From assembly GCA_023678885.1 (NCBI GenBank), contig CM042997.1, positions 29,084,064 to 29,148,063 on the forward strand: 64,000 bases of DNA, read 5' to 3'. A program made the position numbers and the translations under genes. Source of the DNA: Pogostemon cablin. Lineage: Eukaryota; Streptophyta; Magnoliopsida; Lamiales; Lamiaceae. Of this stretch, positions 11,041-23,357 are shown piece by piece; position 1 is the first letter of the stretch; each line of letters starts with the position of its first letter. Under the pieces are notes generated by a model. That model was given only the letters and a program-made list of their open reading frames with translations. It was not told the origin of the DNA and did no database searches.

Positions 11041-14000
11041 AAAGAGGCGGTGCTGCCTTTGTATTCAATGGCGGGGATTACAGGCCCGCGTACCATGCGC
11101 ATGGGTGGTGTGGTAAGGGGTTGTGGCATCACTGTTTTGGTGGATAGCGGGGCTAGCCACAACTTCGTATCCCAGACATTGATGGAAAAGCTTCACCTGA
11201 ATCCTAACAAGTCAAATCAGCTCAGGGTGCAGCTTGGTGATGGACGGAGGTTGGTGTCAGAGGGAATTTTTCAGGATTTAGGGCTCGAGATTGGCAACTA
11301 CAAGGTAGAGGCTGATTTTCATGTATTTCCACTAGGGGGAGTCGACATGATATTTGGCATGGCTTGGCTTGCCACTCTTGGTGAGATGCGTGTAAATTGT
11401 GCCAAACTGACAATGCAGTTCGGCGAGTGTGATGGCGGCGGGGTGACTCTAAGGGGAGACCCGGCTTTGTGTAGGGGCCCCATTAGCTTTAAGGAGATGG
11501 CACAGGTGGAGGACGTGGAATTATGGGTTTTAGTGGCGGAAGGTGCTTTGCCGAGGGAGGTGGATCCGGACTCTGAGGAGGTCTCGGCTATGCTGTCCCA
11601 TTATGGGGCCGTGTTTAGCGAGCCAGATGGACTGCCCCCGGCGTACGATGCGGAGTACTAGATCGACCTATTATTAGGTGTTGGACCAATTTCGGTGAGA
11701 CCATATCGCTATGGTCAGGTTAAGAAGGATAAAATTGAGCGGTTGGTCGCTGACATGCTCTTGGCCAATATTATCCAACCTAGTTCCAGCCCATTCTTTA
11801 GCCCAGTACTGCTCGTCAAGAAGAAGAATGGAAGTTAGCGTTTTTGTGTTGACTATCGGGAGCTCAATAAGATGACAGTGTTGAATAAGTACCCGATACC
11901 GGTGATCCAGGAGATGCTGGATGAACTATCGGGAGCTGTGATATTTTCAAAGATTGATCTCCATTCGGGTTATCATCAGATCCGAGTGATGGAGAGTGAT
12001 ATCCATAAAACAGCTTTCCGAACTCATAGTGGGCTCTATGAGTTACTAGTGATGTCGTTTGGCCTTACCAACTCTCCAGCAACTTTTCAAGCGGCCATGA
12101 ATGAGTTATTCCGTCCTTACTTGCGAAAGTTTGTTTCTAGCTCTTTGATGATATTCTAGTTTATAGCAGGACTTGGCAACAGCATAGGGAACACCTGGCA
12201 ACAGTGTTGCGTGTACTACAGGAGAATCAGTACAAGACAAATCAAAAGAAATTCTCTTTCAGTTGTCGGAGGGTGGAATACTTGGGGAATATCATCTCAG
12301 ACGCGGGGTAGAGATGGATTCGTCTAAGGTGAAAGCGGTGGTGGAGTGGCCGCAGCCCAGGAGCATTCGTGATGTTAGGGGGTTTTTGGGCCTGACGGGG
12401 TACTACCGCCGTTTCGTCCGCAAGTATGGGGTACTGGCGCGGCCACTAACGTCGCTACTGAAGAAGGAGGCTCCAACCATTTTTACGTGGTCAAACGCAG
12501 CCGATGAGGCATTCTAAAAATTAAAGGAGGCCTTAACATCTGCGCCAATTCTAGCCATGCTCGATTTCAAGAAGCAATTTGTTATGGAGTGTGACGCTTC
12601 TGGAGTCGGAATTGGCGCAGTGTTAATGCAAGAAGGGAGGCCATTGGCTTACTTTAGTAAATTCTTAGCAGATAGGACGCTCACCAGATCAGCATATGAA
12701 CGTGAGATGATGGGGCTGGTATTGGCGATCCAGCACTAGAGGCCGTATCTGATGGGTCGGCGATTCATCGTCCGAACCGACCACAGCAGTTTGAAGTATT
12801 TATTGTCACAAAAGATTGTGACACCTTCTCAGCAGGTTTGGGTGGCGAAGTTACTAGGCTACAATTTTGTCATAGAGTACAAGACGGGAGCAGCTAATTT
12901 GGCCGCGGATGCTCTTTTTCGCCGAGGAGAAAGGAATACCTTGTTAGCGCTCAGCAGTGCAAGCTGTGGTGAGTTGGCAGATGTGCTATCCGAGCAGTCA
13001 AGGGACGAGTTTGTGCAAGGAGTAATGCACAACCTTTGGGCTGATCCGAACAGTCGCGCAGGTTAGAGGTGGTCGGCCGGAAGCTATATTACAAGGGGAG
13101 AATAGTGTTGTCCTCTAATTCTGCATAGGTTTCTAAGTTACTTGAGGAGTTTCATGATACACCCATGGGGGCCATGCGGGAGTTCTGCGGACTTATAAAA
13201 GGTTGGCAGCCAATTTTTCTGGAAGGGCATGTTCCGGGCAATAAGGGATTATGTGGCCAAGTGTTTGATTTGTCATAAGGCAAAATATGAGTCGTTGTCA
13301 CCGGAGGGTCTGCTGCAGCCTTTGTCTATTCTGGAGTTGGTGTGGGAGGATATTTCAATGGATTTCGTCACAGCACTCCCTAAGTCGCAAGGTTGCACAA
13401 CGATAATGGTGGTGGTGGATCGATTATCAAAGTATGGCCACTTTATCGCCATGAAATGGACCGTAACAGTGAGGTCCGTGGCTGAGGTTTTCACGAGGAA
13501 AATTATCCGCCTTCATGGAATTCCGGGGTCCATTGTCAGTGACCGCGACCCTATATTTGTGAGTGTTTTTTGGAAGGAGCTGTTTAAGATGTCCGGGACT
13601 CATCTCAAGTTCAACTCAGCTTATCATCCGGAGACTGATGGGCAGATGGAGGTATTGAATCGGGTGTTGAAAACTTACTTGTGTTGTTTTGCAGGAGAGC
13701 AGTCGAGGAGGTGGGTGAATTGGCTGTCTTGGGCTGAATATTGGTACAATACAACCTATTAAACTGCAGCCCAATTCACTCCTTTTGAAGTGGTTTACGG
13801 GCGACCGCTCCCGACGCTTCAGCGGCACCTGCGGGGAAAGTGTCGGGTAGCGGCCATAACTGCCTTGCTCCAGGGGCGTGAAGCTATGTTGTCGCATTTA
13901 AAAGAGAACTTAACACTTGCAAGGGAAAGAATGGTGCGTTTTGCTAACCGTCGCCGTCGTGATGTGAGTTTTGGGGTTGGTGACCGTGTGTTTGTAAAGG

Positions 14001-14508
14001 TGAGGCCTTACCGACAGCAGTCATTGGCGTCAAAGATCCATCATAAACTCACAGCCAAGTTCTATGGGCCATTCACTGTGGTGGAACGCATCGGACCGTC
14101 GGCTTATTGCCTGGAGCTTCCACCGGTGAGTCGCATCCACATGTTTTCCACGTCTCGCAGCTCAAGCGCGTAGTTGGTGACCATCATGTGGAGGACTTTT
14201 TGCCCGAGTCCTTGGAGCTATCGGAGACTTCGGTATTTGAGCCTGAAAGGATGTTGGCAAGGAGAATGGTGGACGAGGGGGCTGAGCAGAAGAAAGAGTT
14301 GTTGGTGAAGTGGGTAGCTCAGACGGAGGAGGACGCCAAGTGGGTAAAGTTGGATGAATTTCATCAGCAGCTTCCTTGGTTCAACCTTGGGGACAAGGTT
14401 GGTTTTGAGGAGGAGGGAGTTGATGTGGTGCGTGTTGGGGAGTCCACCCAGCCGAGGCCACTGCTTGTGTATCGCCGTCGCTGGCACCGGGCTGGGGGAG
14501 AGTGCTAG
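11041..14508 (+). pseudogene. Degenerate pol of the gypsy element (protease, RT, RNase H, integrase, chromodomain)
   Basis: Protease motif LVDSGASHNFVS is at about 11137-11172. Reverse transcriptase blocks run from 11700, with FSKIDLHSGYHQIRV near 11950; the active-site FDDILVYS is at 12144-12167 but in a shifted frame. RNase H shows MECDASGVGIGAVL at 12584. Integrase spans about 13229-13830, with CLICHKAK of the zinc domain, DFVTALPKSQG, DRLSKYGHF, VSDRDPIF and SAYHPETDGQMEVLNRVLK. A chromodomain-like C-terminus (LLVKWVAQTEEDAKWVKLDE) is near 14304. Stops at 11659, 11836, 12515, 12737, 13063 and 13760, plus frameshifts, prevent expression. The last open segment reads about 29 codons into the 3' LTR. 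Confidence 0.92.
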
Positions 14509-14693
14509 TGGACTTATTATTATTATTATTATTATTACTATGAATTAGTTGGGCCCGTATGTTTGGGCTTAGGGTTAGCTTGCTATTTAATCTCTATGAT
14601 GCACTCTCTTTGAATTATCACTACAGTATTGATTTGAGGAGTCGTTCTGGTTATTGGCAAATGGGTTCTTTGTTTGATTCTTGAGTGCTAACA
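14421..14693 (+). repeat. 3' LTR of the gypsy element
   Basis: Partner of 9518-9791. Followed directly by the target duplicate TGGTA (14694-14698). Confidence 0.92.
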
Positions 14694-14698
14694 TGGTA

Positions 14699-15934
14699 AC
14701 TATGATGTGAAGTATCGATATATAGTTTACTTCAACATGCCACTTAAATCTCCCCACCCCACAACACACACCCTACAATAGAAATGAAAACAAAATTGTA
14801 GAACATTAAGCATATCAATTTTTCATTGAGTCTTTGAATGGCTGCAAGTGGTTTTTGGGGTGTACTTGTTCTGATATTGCTTGCCGAAGATTGTTTGTAA
14901 ACGAAAACTACTGCCTTGTCTGTTTAAAGATTAATTTAGTGTCTAATTTTATGTTATTTATGAGTTTGACTTTCGGAAAACAGGATAAGTAACCTCCCAT
15001 AAAGAGGCTACCCTAGCTTAAATGAGATATGATAGCTTTCTTATGAGTTCGGTGGCACAGTCAGCACTCATCAACCTCTCTTCTGCTCTATAATACTATG
15101 GCATTAGCATTACTATTAGAATTAATTCAATGCTGTTTGTTTCAACTTATTTGGTAGAATATCAAACAAATGCTGAAGAGGTTTTGCAGCAGCATTATAT
15201 TCTCCAATGGACTGCATGATCTATGGAGCAGAGGCAGGTTAATGCAAAACATCATCTTTCTTCGCACAATGATCAATCTCTTCGTCTTCATTTAGTAATG
15301 TTTTTTGTTTGACAGTGTGCTGTGTGCTTAATAACATATCAGACAGCATTGTGGCTCTGGTGGCTCAGAAAGGTAGTTTGTTTGTGTTGTACTAATTATT
15401 TTGCAGTGATTGCTTGCGCTGGCTTTGTAAGAACAGAGCACACCACATGGATCAAGAAATAGAGATCATAAGGAAGTGGAATTAGATTACTATCTAGATA
15501 TGAAGCAAGATTAGGTACCGAAGTGATGAATACTCACAATATATGGTTATTAATCTCCTCTTAATTATACACGGATTGAAATGAAGATTCTCAGAGTAGT
15601 TTGTTTGCTATCAACTCGACTTGGTTACCTTCTCAGTTCTCACCATCCCCAATGGCCCACTCCAAAAAGTCGTTTGGCTGGTTTCGTCTAATCAAATATC
15701 ACAATTTGATTATGTGAGATTCTTATATAGCTTACAATTGTCACCTGAATACATATTTTCCTTTCATATTAATATTTTTTGTTGCTAAGTTTCTTAAATT
15801 TGATTGCATAATTATTCAAATAGTGAAAATAACTCCCAACAACTGTCATCAAAGTAACTCAAAGTATATAACTAATTACATAAAAAGATAGTAAAAGAGT
15901 CATAACTAAATACATGGAAAGATAGTAAAAAGAG
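14699..15934 (+). other. Helitron 3' portion, no recognisable gene
   Basis: This stretch joins to 9450-9512 if the gypsy element is removed. I see only short open segments and recognise no family. It may hold further captured gene pieces (less AT-rich stretches near 14840 and 15170-15230), but none could be named. It ends at the Helitron hairpin. Confidence 0.6.
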
Positions 15935-16312
15935 CACCTCACGAAGTGAGGTGGTGCCTCAACTAGTACTCAACTAAAGTAGGGATGTACCTCGGTGAAA
16001 ATTAGAGCCCTGCATAATGCTGTGGTTTTTCGTTTGAGAGAGTTATAATTTTCATATTAGTATAAAACTTGAGTAATTATTTTCCTTAATAATTACTAAA
16101 ATAAAGTGGAGTAATTACTAAAATATACTAACATATCTAATATCTAATTAAAATATACTAAAATATATGCTATATATAGTTACTAAAATATACTCCATTA
16201 AAATAGGAATTCGATGAAAATTATCAAATGAGATCACATAATGGTGTTGTATCTCTCATTCCACAATTTAAATGGTTGTCACGTATCATAATCAATGTCT
16301 AAAATTCAACAC

Positions 16313-16749
16313 TGTAAGCATAATTTCATAAACAATTAATTTATTAATTGACATGGATCTTAGATCTTCATGATTTTCACACCACATAAACACGATTAGA
16401 AGACTTACCTTGAGACGCCACTAATGGCGGTCCTCCAACGATACGTTCCTGTCAATTACGCCGGGAACTAGTTTCTCTCTCCTCACCCCTTTCTTTATGG
16501 CACAGTACGTAAGACTTAATGCGATAGAGAATTAATAAAACTGTATCTCTTTTATAGGTGGAGAGAGGAGATATTAAATCTTTATCAAATCACATTCTAT
16601 CAATGTGATTGTTATCCATAAATATATATGACCCTATTTATCTCATATATATTATTTATTTAAACCATATCATTATTTAAGATATTTGATCATAATAAAT
16701 ATCTTATATATATTTATTATTAATGGCACTAGGCCATAATTATCTTACA
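16313..16749 (-). repeat. Left LTR (3' LTR in element orientation) of the 16-22 kb copia derivative
   Basis: 437 bp, TG to CA. It is about 99% identical by eye to 21881-22326, which carries 9 extra bases near 22137. Confidence 0.92.
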
Positions 16750-19700
16750 TTCTCCCACTTGGCCGAGTGACAGAATTAAACTTTAAACGTAAAGGTTTAA
16801 ATAATTTACATAATATGCGCGACATAAGATAAATTAATTGGTCAACTCATAAAGTCAATATTGAGGATAGACTAACACAAGTCATAGCGGTTCTATATCA
16901 TTTACTCGACATAGTTCCTTCCATGTACTATGATATTAGCTTTCTACTCAACATAACTCGTAAGGATCAATAATGGTCCACATAAGTATCTCAAATTTGA
17001 GATAAAATCTTGTTTTATTAATGTCAACATTCATGTATACTAAAATGACAAAACAAGATATATCAATTAGAAACAAAACATAATGAGCTCTTAATGTCAA
17101 TTGTTCATCATAAGCTTGTTAGAGCCTTTCAATGATCTCATATTCATGTAACGTTCAATGAATGTTTTAGAGAAGATCATTTGTGTAACGGATCCGAAAT
17201 CATAAGATTGATTCCATTATGCTCAATTGACATCTTTGTTTCTAAAGTTCTTCTTAACGATAAATACTTTCATTCCATATGTTTTAGCAACTTTGGAATA
17301 TCCATCGTTTTAAAGAAAAACAATGCAGCGGAATAATCATAATAAGTTTTCAGCGACTTGACATTATTGTCAACTTATTTCAAGTCCTGAAATTAAACTC
17401 CACATTTAATGTCCTTAAATTGTAGCTTCAAATCATGCCACAAGTTAACTTTAATAGTGAATGTAGTTTTTAGAAAGTTCTTCACAATTTTGCATGACAC
17501 AATATCCCTGACTAAGAAACGTAAAAGTCAAAGTGAACTTTTTTGCATCATATAATCATCTTAATCTGAATCTATATTTAATTACATCTAAGTAATTAAA
17601 TTTTCGATAAGAAAGCACGGGTGCTTTAGTTCATTAGAATACCTTATAATATTTCCTTATGCAACATTCTGGTCATTCATTTATGAATCATTTCAATAAT
17701 GACCAAGCATTCTAACAGTAAGACTGATATTTGGTATTTATACAATCTTGTATATCTTAAGCTACCAATAATATACATATAAGGAATATTGTAGTACGTT
17801 CCAATTCATTATTGGAAATTACATAAGGTTAAACTTATCTCCCTTCCGGATTGGAACGTTCTTTACAAACACTTTTCCATCCATAACCTCTATTGAACTT
17901 TATTAACATATACTTACAGAGACATCTTTAATTGTCTCATCATATATTTTATTCTAAAGTTCTTTGAGAGAAATTTATTGGTTTCACATAATAAACCAAG
18001 ATCATCAGTTGCAAGCAAGTTTATCATCAAGTATAGAATTAATGTGCTCCCACTAACTTTCAGATATATATGTACACCGTTTATGATGTTTTTCTTAAAT
18101 TCAAAAGATATCTTTATAGGAAAGCATGCTTAAGTTTGTATGTTAATTCTTTAAGTTTACACGCCATGTGATATTTTCCTTTAATGAAAAAAAAAAACTT
18201 AAGTTGATCTATTTAACTTGATCTTCCACCAAATCACCTTTAAGAAAAGCAGGCATAGCATTTATTTGGTGCAACTCTAAGTCATAATGAGTTACCAAAG
18301 CCATGATAATTCTAATAGAGTCTTGTAAAGAAATAATTTGTTATATCTCCTTATAATTATGTCATCTTTTTGAGTAAAATCTTTAGCAACAACTCTAATT
18401 TTATATCTTTGGAAATCGCCATCATAAAGATACATCCGTTTCAAATTCTTTTATAATTCTTTGGCAATTCTAACAAGATATTAAATTTCATTATGAGCCA
18501 TTGATTTCAACTCGCCTTTCATTGAATTTACTCATTTAATAGAATTAGTACTTCCATGACTTATTCCAAAACTGAAATTTTAGCTTTTATTATAATGTCA
18601 AATTTAGCTCATTTTATTATACCACATATGCAATCGTTAGAAATAGCGGATATATTATCCTTCAGATATTCTTAATGCTATTTGATGTGATATATCAAAT
18701 GAAAGCTCATTGATAATTGATTTAGTAAAATCAGATCCTTTAAGAGAGTAGAAATACTTAATGTTGTACTTGAAAGTTGTTTGACTATTTAACAACTATA
18801 TAACAACTTTAGAAGAAGTTTAGATGAATGTATTTTCAAATTCTCCACCCAACTTCTTCAATAACCACATTTCATGGTTTCATACTCCCACTGATTTTAC
18901 AATTCTTAATGAATTTGACATTCTAGTTTTAAAATTCTTGTACTATGGTTAAGACCATAAAATCCATACCCTTTAGACTTCAAGGATAATTTATAAAGAA
19001 ATCACTTTAGTTTCTTATATCCAAATTTTTTATATGTGGATATAAATCATAATCCCCACCGGGCAATTTAAAACATTCAACTGCCTAAGATCGAGTTTTT
19101 CTACAAGTTCATAAGGTGTTTTGAAAACTGTTTTACTAAAAACTCGACCATCACGTAAGTGGCAGTTTTAAATGTATAAATCCACAAAATATGGGTATAA
19201 ATTAATCATTCAACATACTTATAACCATATTTAATAAAGTACGATTATGTCATTCTGCTACACCAATTTATTATGGTGTGCAACATTTAGTATAAATGTC
19301 AGTTTTTCCTGTAATTAAGTGATTGTGCATGATAATCCATCACACTTTCCATAAAATTCATCACTTCTTCCAATCTTTGTAATTTTTACTTTTCTATCTA
19401 ATTTTCTTAACATCATTAATAAATGCTTATCGAGCATTTATAGAATGAGAATTTTCTTGCAAAGATAAATATAATCATAATGTGAAAAATTAAAATTAAA
19501 ATTAAAAATGATGGAATATTATTATTCCTTTAAGAATGGTATTATCATAAGATTCACATTTAGCGGTGTAAACTATTATAAGAAGTTGTGTAGTTATCGT
19601 GACTCTATTCTTTGTGTGTTTTATTTGCTTTTCTTTAATGCAATTCACACAAATATCAAGATCAGTAAAAGCCTATCTCATGAAAGGCTTTATTCTTAAT

Positions 19701-20809
19701 TAATCTTTTTGGAATAATTCTTTTGGAAAGTTTCCCAAACATTAAAGCCACGTTTAGTTCAAACTTCATTACTTTTAAACGAACATAATGTTTAAATTTT
19801 AAATTGTTTCTTAAACCTTCTTTCCTTTTGAACCATCATTAAATTACGTGAATTTAATTCACATTCCATTTGTCTTTCATGGTGTTATAGTTTATTAGGA
19901 ATATGTCATACTTAGAAGGTAATAAATTTGTAAACTACGTTCATTATGGAAGGCTTTAATCTTGTTGCAATATTTATTATCTTTAATGATGAGTTCATGT
20001 GTGCCATGAGAACCATCAAACTTTATGGTAGTTAAAGTAGTCATTAACATCTCATCAAGAGATTTATTAGTAATTTAGGTATGTTAGACTTAATTTATTA
20101 GTCTCATTCATTCGCATAAACATTATGTCCAGTCTGTTTGATCTAACCCGAGCATTATAGTCAGATTACTTAGCTTTATTGCTATTACAAAGCAAATGAG
20201 CAATTTATCTTGAAGTGATAAATAAAATCCAAAACACTTTGGTGAAATTAGATTTATCCACACTATTTAAATTACTTTAATCCATTTTGTAATGGAACAG
20301 ATGCATCATGCGAATAGTGACTAAATAATATAAGTAATTTTAAGAATAAGAATAATATAATTTATTCCTATAAATACCTTGAGTAATTTAATAATAGATT
20401 CAGGATCGAAAGCAATAAATGTATATTGAAGTTCTCCTTTGGGTGATACAATAATATACAATCATAATCATAATGATGCTTTCAAATATAACATAATTTG
20501 ATAATTAAATATTTTCATTAAAACTATTTTGTCATCTTTGGACATACAAAACAGTTTGTCATAATATATTAATTATCAATTTATCTTCATATTCATGAAT
20601 TATAAAGACTAGCAATCACCTTTGGGTGAATTTAAAGTCTTATAATTGTGAAATTTTTAATAACCCATATAATAATTCTCTTTATTCAAGCATCACTTAA
20701 ATATGGGAAATTAAAATTTAACTAAACGATTAATTTTATTATTCTTTCAGATCAGACCACTTTGGTGATTAACAGACCAACATTAAATAAATTTAAATCA
20801 TAAAATCAT

Positions 20810-20950
20810 TCATTATAATCTTATCAAAGATTATCATAATAGATTATACTCAATAGGAAAGTGAGTAATAATCAAATCATTATTAATCTTATCAAAGACT
20901 CTTAGATTATACTCAATAGGAAAGTGAGTAATAATCAAATCATTATTTCA
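20810..20950. repeat. Local tandem duplication in the copia derivative
   Basis: A segment of about 60 bp containing TATACTCAATAGGAAAGTGA occurs twice in a row (about 20818-20885 and 20885-20950) with small differences. It is non-coding. Confidence 0.75.
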
Positions 20951-21880
20951 TAAATATTCATAAATCACAGTCAATATCATTAATTAAAATCTTAAGACTG
21001 TCATCATATATATACATAATATATCCATATATATCACATTAATAAAGATATCATGTATAATTTGTATTCATATTATAATAAATTTGGCATCTTAACATTA
21101 TAAATGCCATGAGCAGTCAAACATACATAACATAAGTGAGATATTTTAATTTCAATAAATTAGTATCAATAATAACATAATCTTTAATTATTATCAATAA
21201 TAATATAAGTCATAAACGTTAGTGATGGATCGATTTCATAACATTATTAAATCACTTTAATTGGAAAGTTTGAGGAATACATGAGTCACTTTATTATTAT
21301 AATTATGTTAATAACTGGCATTAAAGTGTGATATTCAAGCCATTTTATGAATAAGACATGTTGATTTATTGACTGTAATTAGTTGTTATTATTCTTAATC
21401 AGTCATTATACTCCCCAAAATTAAAGGGAGTCATGTAATTTTATATTAAAATCTCATGACATAATTAACTTTCATATCTTATGCTGACATAATTAACTTC
21501 CATAATCAATCTTTAATTGTTCAGTCCCAAAAACTAAATAGGGCAGTTGACATTTTCTTAATATGGAAATCATATCACTATAATTTTCGCATGAGTCATA
21601 AGATTTCAATATATCAATTTAATAATCATGTAAATTTTTAACGTGAATCAACTCATTATAATTGCTTTTTCACATCACTTTAATACATGATACATAAAAC
21701 ATAATATTCACACATCATAATATATTGATAATAAAGTGTAAATTAAAATTGAGATAATTTGGTTATAGAATACATCTCACATCCAATCAAGAACGTAATA
21801 CGTGAATTTACTACATCCAAATTTAATGTTAATTATTCGATGAAAAATCATGAGATCCAAAACCATGCTCTGATACCACA

Positions 21881-22326
21881 TGTAAGCATAATTTCATAAA
21901 CAATTAATTTATTAATTGACATGGATCTTAGATCTTCATGATTTTCACACCACATAAACACGATTAGAAGACTTACCTTGAGACGCCACTAATGGCGGTC
22001 CTCCAACGATACGTTCCTGTCAATTACGCCGGGAACTAGTTTCTCTCTCCTTACCCCTTTCTTTATGGCACAGTACGTAAGACTTAATGCGATAGAGAAT
22101 TAATAAAATTGTGTCTCTTTTATAGGTGGAGAGAGGACCAGATCGGGATATTAAATCTTTATCAAATCACATTCTATCAATGCGATTGTTATCCATAAAT
22201 ATATATGACCCTATTTATCTCATATATATTATTTATTTAAACCATATCATTATTTAAGATATTTGATCATAATAAATATCTTATATATATTTATTATTAA
22301 TGGCACTAGGCCATAATTATCTTACA
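21881..22326 (-). repeat. Right LTR (5' LTR in element orientation) of the 16-22 kb copia derivative
   Basis: 446 bp. Adjacent on its left is the tRNA-type primer binding site; on its right, the target duplicate AACAC. Confidence 0.92.
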
Positions 22327-22331
22327 AACAC

Positions 22332-23357
22332 TACTGTGAAACACCAATGAAACACGGATTGTGGAATATGGAATTCAACTTGAAAAATTAGAGCCTTCAT
22401 AATGATATGTGATTCTCGTTTGAAAGAGTTATAATTTCCATATATAAAAATTGAGTAATTATTTTTTTCATTTTCAAGAATAACAAAAAAAATACAAGAT
22501 TTAGTGATGTGATCGAATAATACAATAACTATAAAATGAGTTATCATATAATTTTGTAAACTCATTGTTTCCTTTTATTTACACACTTTAATAATACATA
22601 GGTGTATATATACAGGATTGGAATGAGATCACATGATTTACACCATAAACTCGAAAGTTTACGTCATAAATTTGGCGGGACCACGGAGTTTACACCATAA
22701 ACTCGAAGGTTTACATCATAAATCCCACTTATCCTTGTGCTATAATTTTTTTTATTAAGGGTAATAAAATTTAAATAAGATTGTGGTAGTATATGTCAAT
22801 GCGGAAATTTCAAGTATTATGGAGTAATTAGGTGATTGGTAAAATAAAATTACTCCATTATTTATTGTTGAGGTGAGGCGCGAAAAGTTGTGTTTGGGAG
22901 AACACGTGGCGGGGGATGCGATATGCGGCACTAGACAACCGCTCGTGGTAGGTCAGCCGGTTTTGCCAATGCTGACGTCACGCGAGAACACCCGGGTTAT
23001 ATTCGTCATTTCGTTCAATAATTAGGAAAACAATTAGCCGCCTCTAGCCTCGGTTCTGAGCCTCCGAGGTTCGTAATGGTAATTTTTTTGCTGCTATCCT
23101 TTTATGTTTTAACTTTAAACCAACCACTAGAACCAGAAAGGTGTCACGTGCGTCGTGAAACTCATTTCCATTGGATTCTTTATTTTATATGGAGTACCAG
23201 TACCTACAGTTTCACATCATTTTAGAAGAAAATAATAATAATAATAATTTTTTTAATTTTTTTAATATTAAATAAATTATAAAGTATTTTACATTTGACT
23301 ATTTTAAAATTATAGCGTATTTTAAGGAATCTTTTATCGATGTTTATGTGGATTTAT
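22332..23357. other. Intergenic stretch with short repeats and a GC-rich promoter-like island
   Basis: The sequence at 22381-22475 is a diverged direct repeat of 15998-16095 on the other side of the copia element. At 22630-22720 TTTACACCATAAACTCGAA occurs twice. The GC-rich part at 22870-23130 is listed separately. No open frame is convincing. Confidence 0.6.
22870..23130. promoter_or_regulatory. Orphan promoter-like GC-rich island with ACGT-core motifs
   Basis: In otherwise AT-rich DNA this segment is CpG-rich and holds ACACGTGGCGG (ABRE/G-box type, about 22900), TGACGTCACGCG (TGACGTCA palindrome, about 22974) and TCACGTGCG (G-box, about 23144, just outside). A CCTCGG/CCGAGG hairpin lies near 23050. 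No recognisable coding exon follows in either direction. It could be the promoter and first exon of a lost gene; that is inference. Confidence 0.35.

Larger units (their letters stand above)
9518..14693 (+). mobile_element. Ty3/gypsy chromovirus, complete but mutated
   Basis: A 274 bp LTR (9518-9791) and a 273 bp LTR (14421-14693) begin TGATGTGGTGCG and end GTGCTAACA. The 5 bp duplication TGGTA flanks the element (9513-9517 and 14694-14698). Internal order is gag, protease, reverse transcriptase, RNase H, integrase, chromodomain, which is the Ty3/gypsy order. The candidate primer site TGGTCCAACCTGCC follows the 5' LTR by two bases. By eye the LTRs differ at roughly 17-20 positions (6-7%), so the insertion is not recent. 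Many stops and frameshifts make it non-autonomous. Confidence 0.92.
5666..15966 (+). mobile_element. Non-autonomous Helitron carrying a captured PHD-finger gene fragment and two later LTR-element insertions
   Basis: The 5' end is TCTACTACTATATATAAAAT, preceded by A (5665). The 3' end has a perfect 8 bp hairpin (CACCTCAC-GAA-GTGAGGTG, 15935-15953), then nine bases, then CTAG at 15963-15966 followed by T. These are the textbook Helitron hallmarks: TC start, subterminal hairpin, CTRR end and insertion between A and T without target duplication. Subtracting the solo LTR and the gypsy element, each with one copy of its duplication, leaves an original Helitron of about 3.1 kb. No Rep/helicase coding was found, so it must have moved in trans. 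Plus is the strand on which the ends read in the standard orientation. Confidence 0.75.
16313..22326 (-). mobile_element. Copia-type LTR retrotransposon derivative, non-coding internal region, very similar LTRs
   Basis: LTRs 16313-16749 and 21881-22326 begin TGTAAGCATAATTTCA and end ATTATCTTACA. The duplication AACAC flanks the element (16308-16312 and 22327-22331). A TCTGATACCACA primer site (complement of initiator-Met tRNA type) abuts the right LTR at 21869-21880. A purine tract, read on the minus strand, abuts the left LTR (TTCTCCCACTTGG at 16750). Both show that it lies on the minus strand. The 5.1 kb interior is AT-rich with no open frame above about 65 codons. Near 19255 an integrase-like remnant survives with stops. 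The LTRs differ at only about four positions plus one 9 bp indel. Confidence 0.9.
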
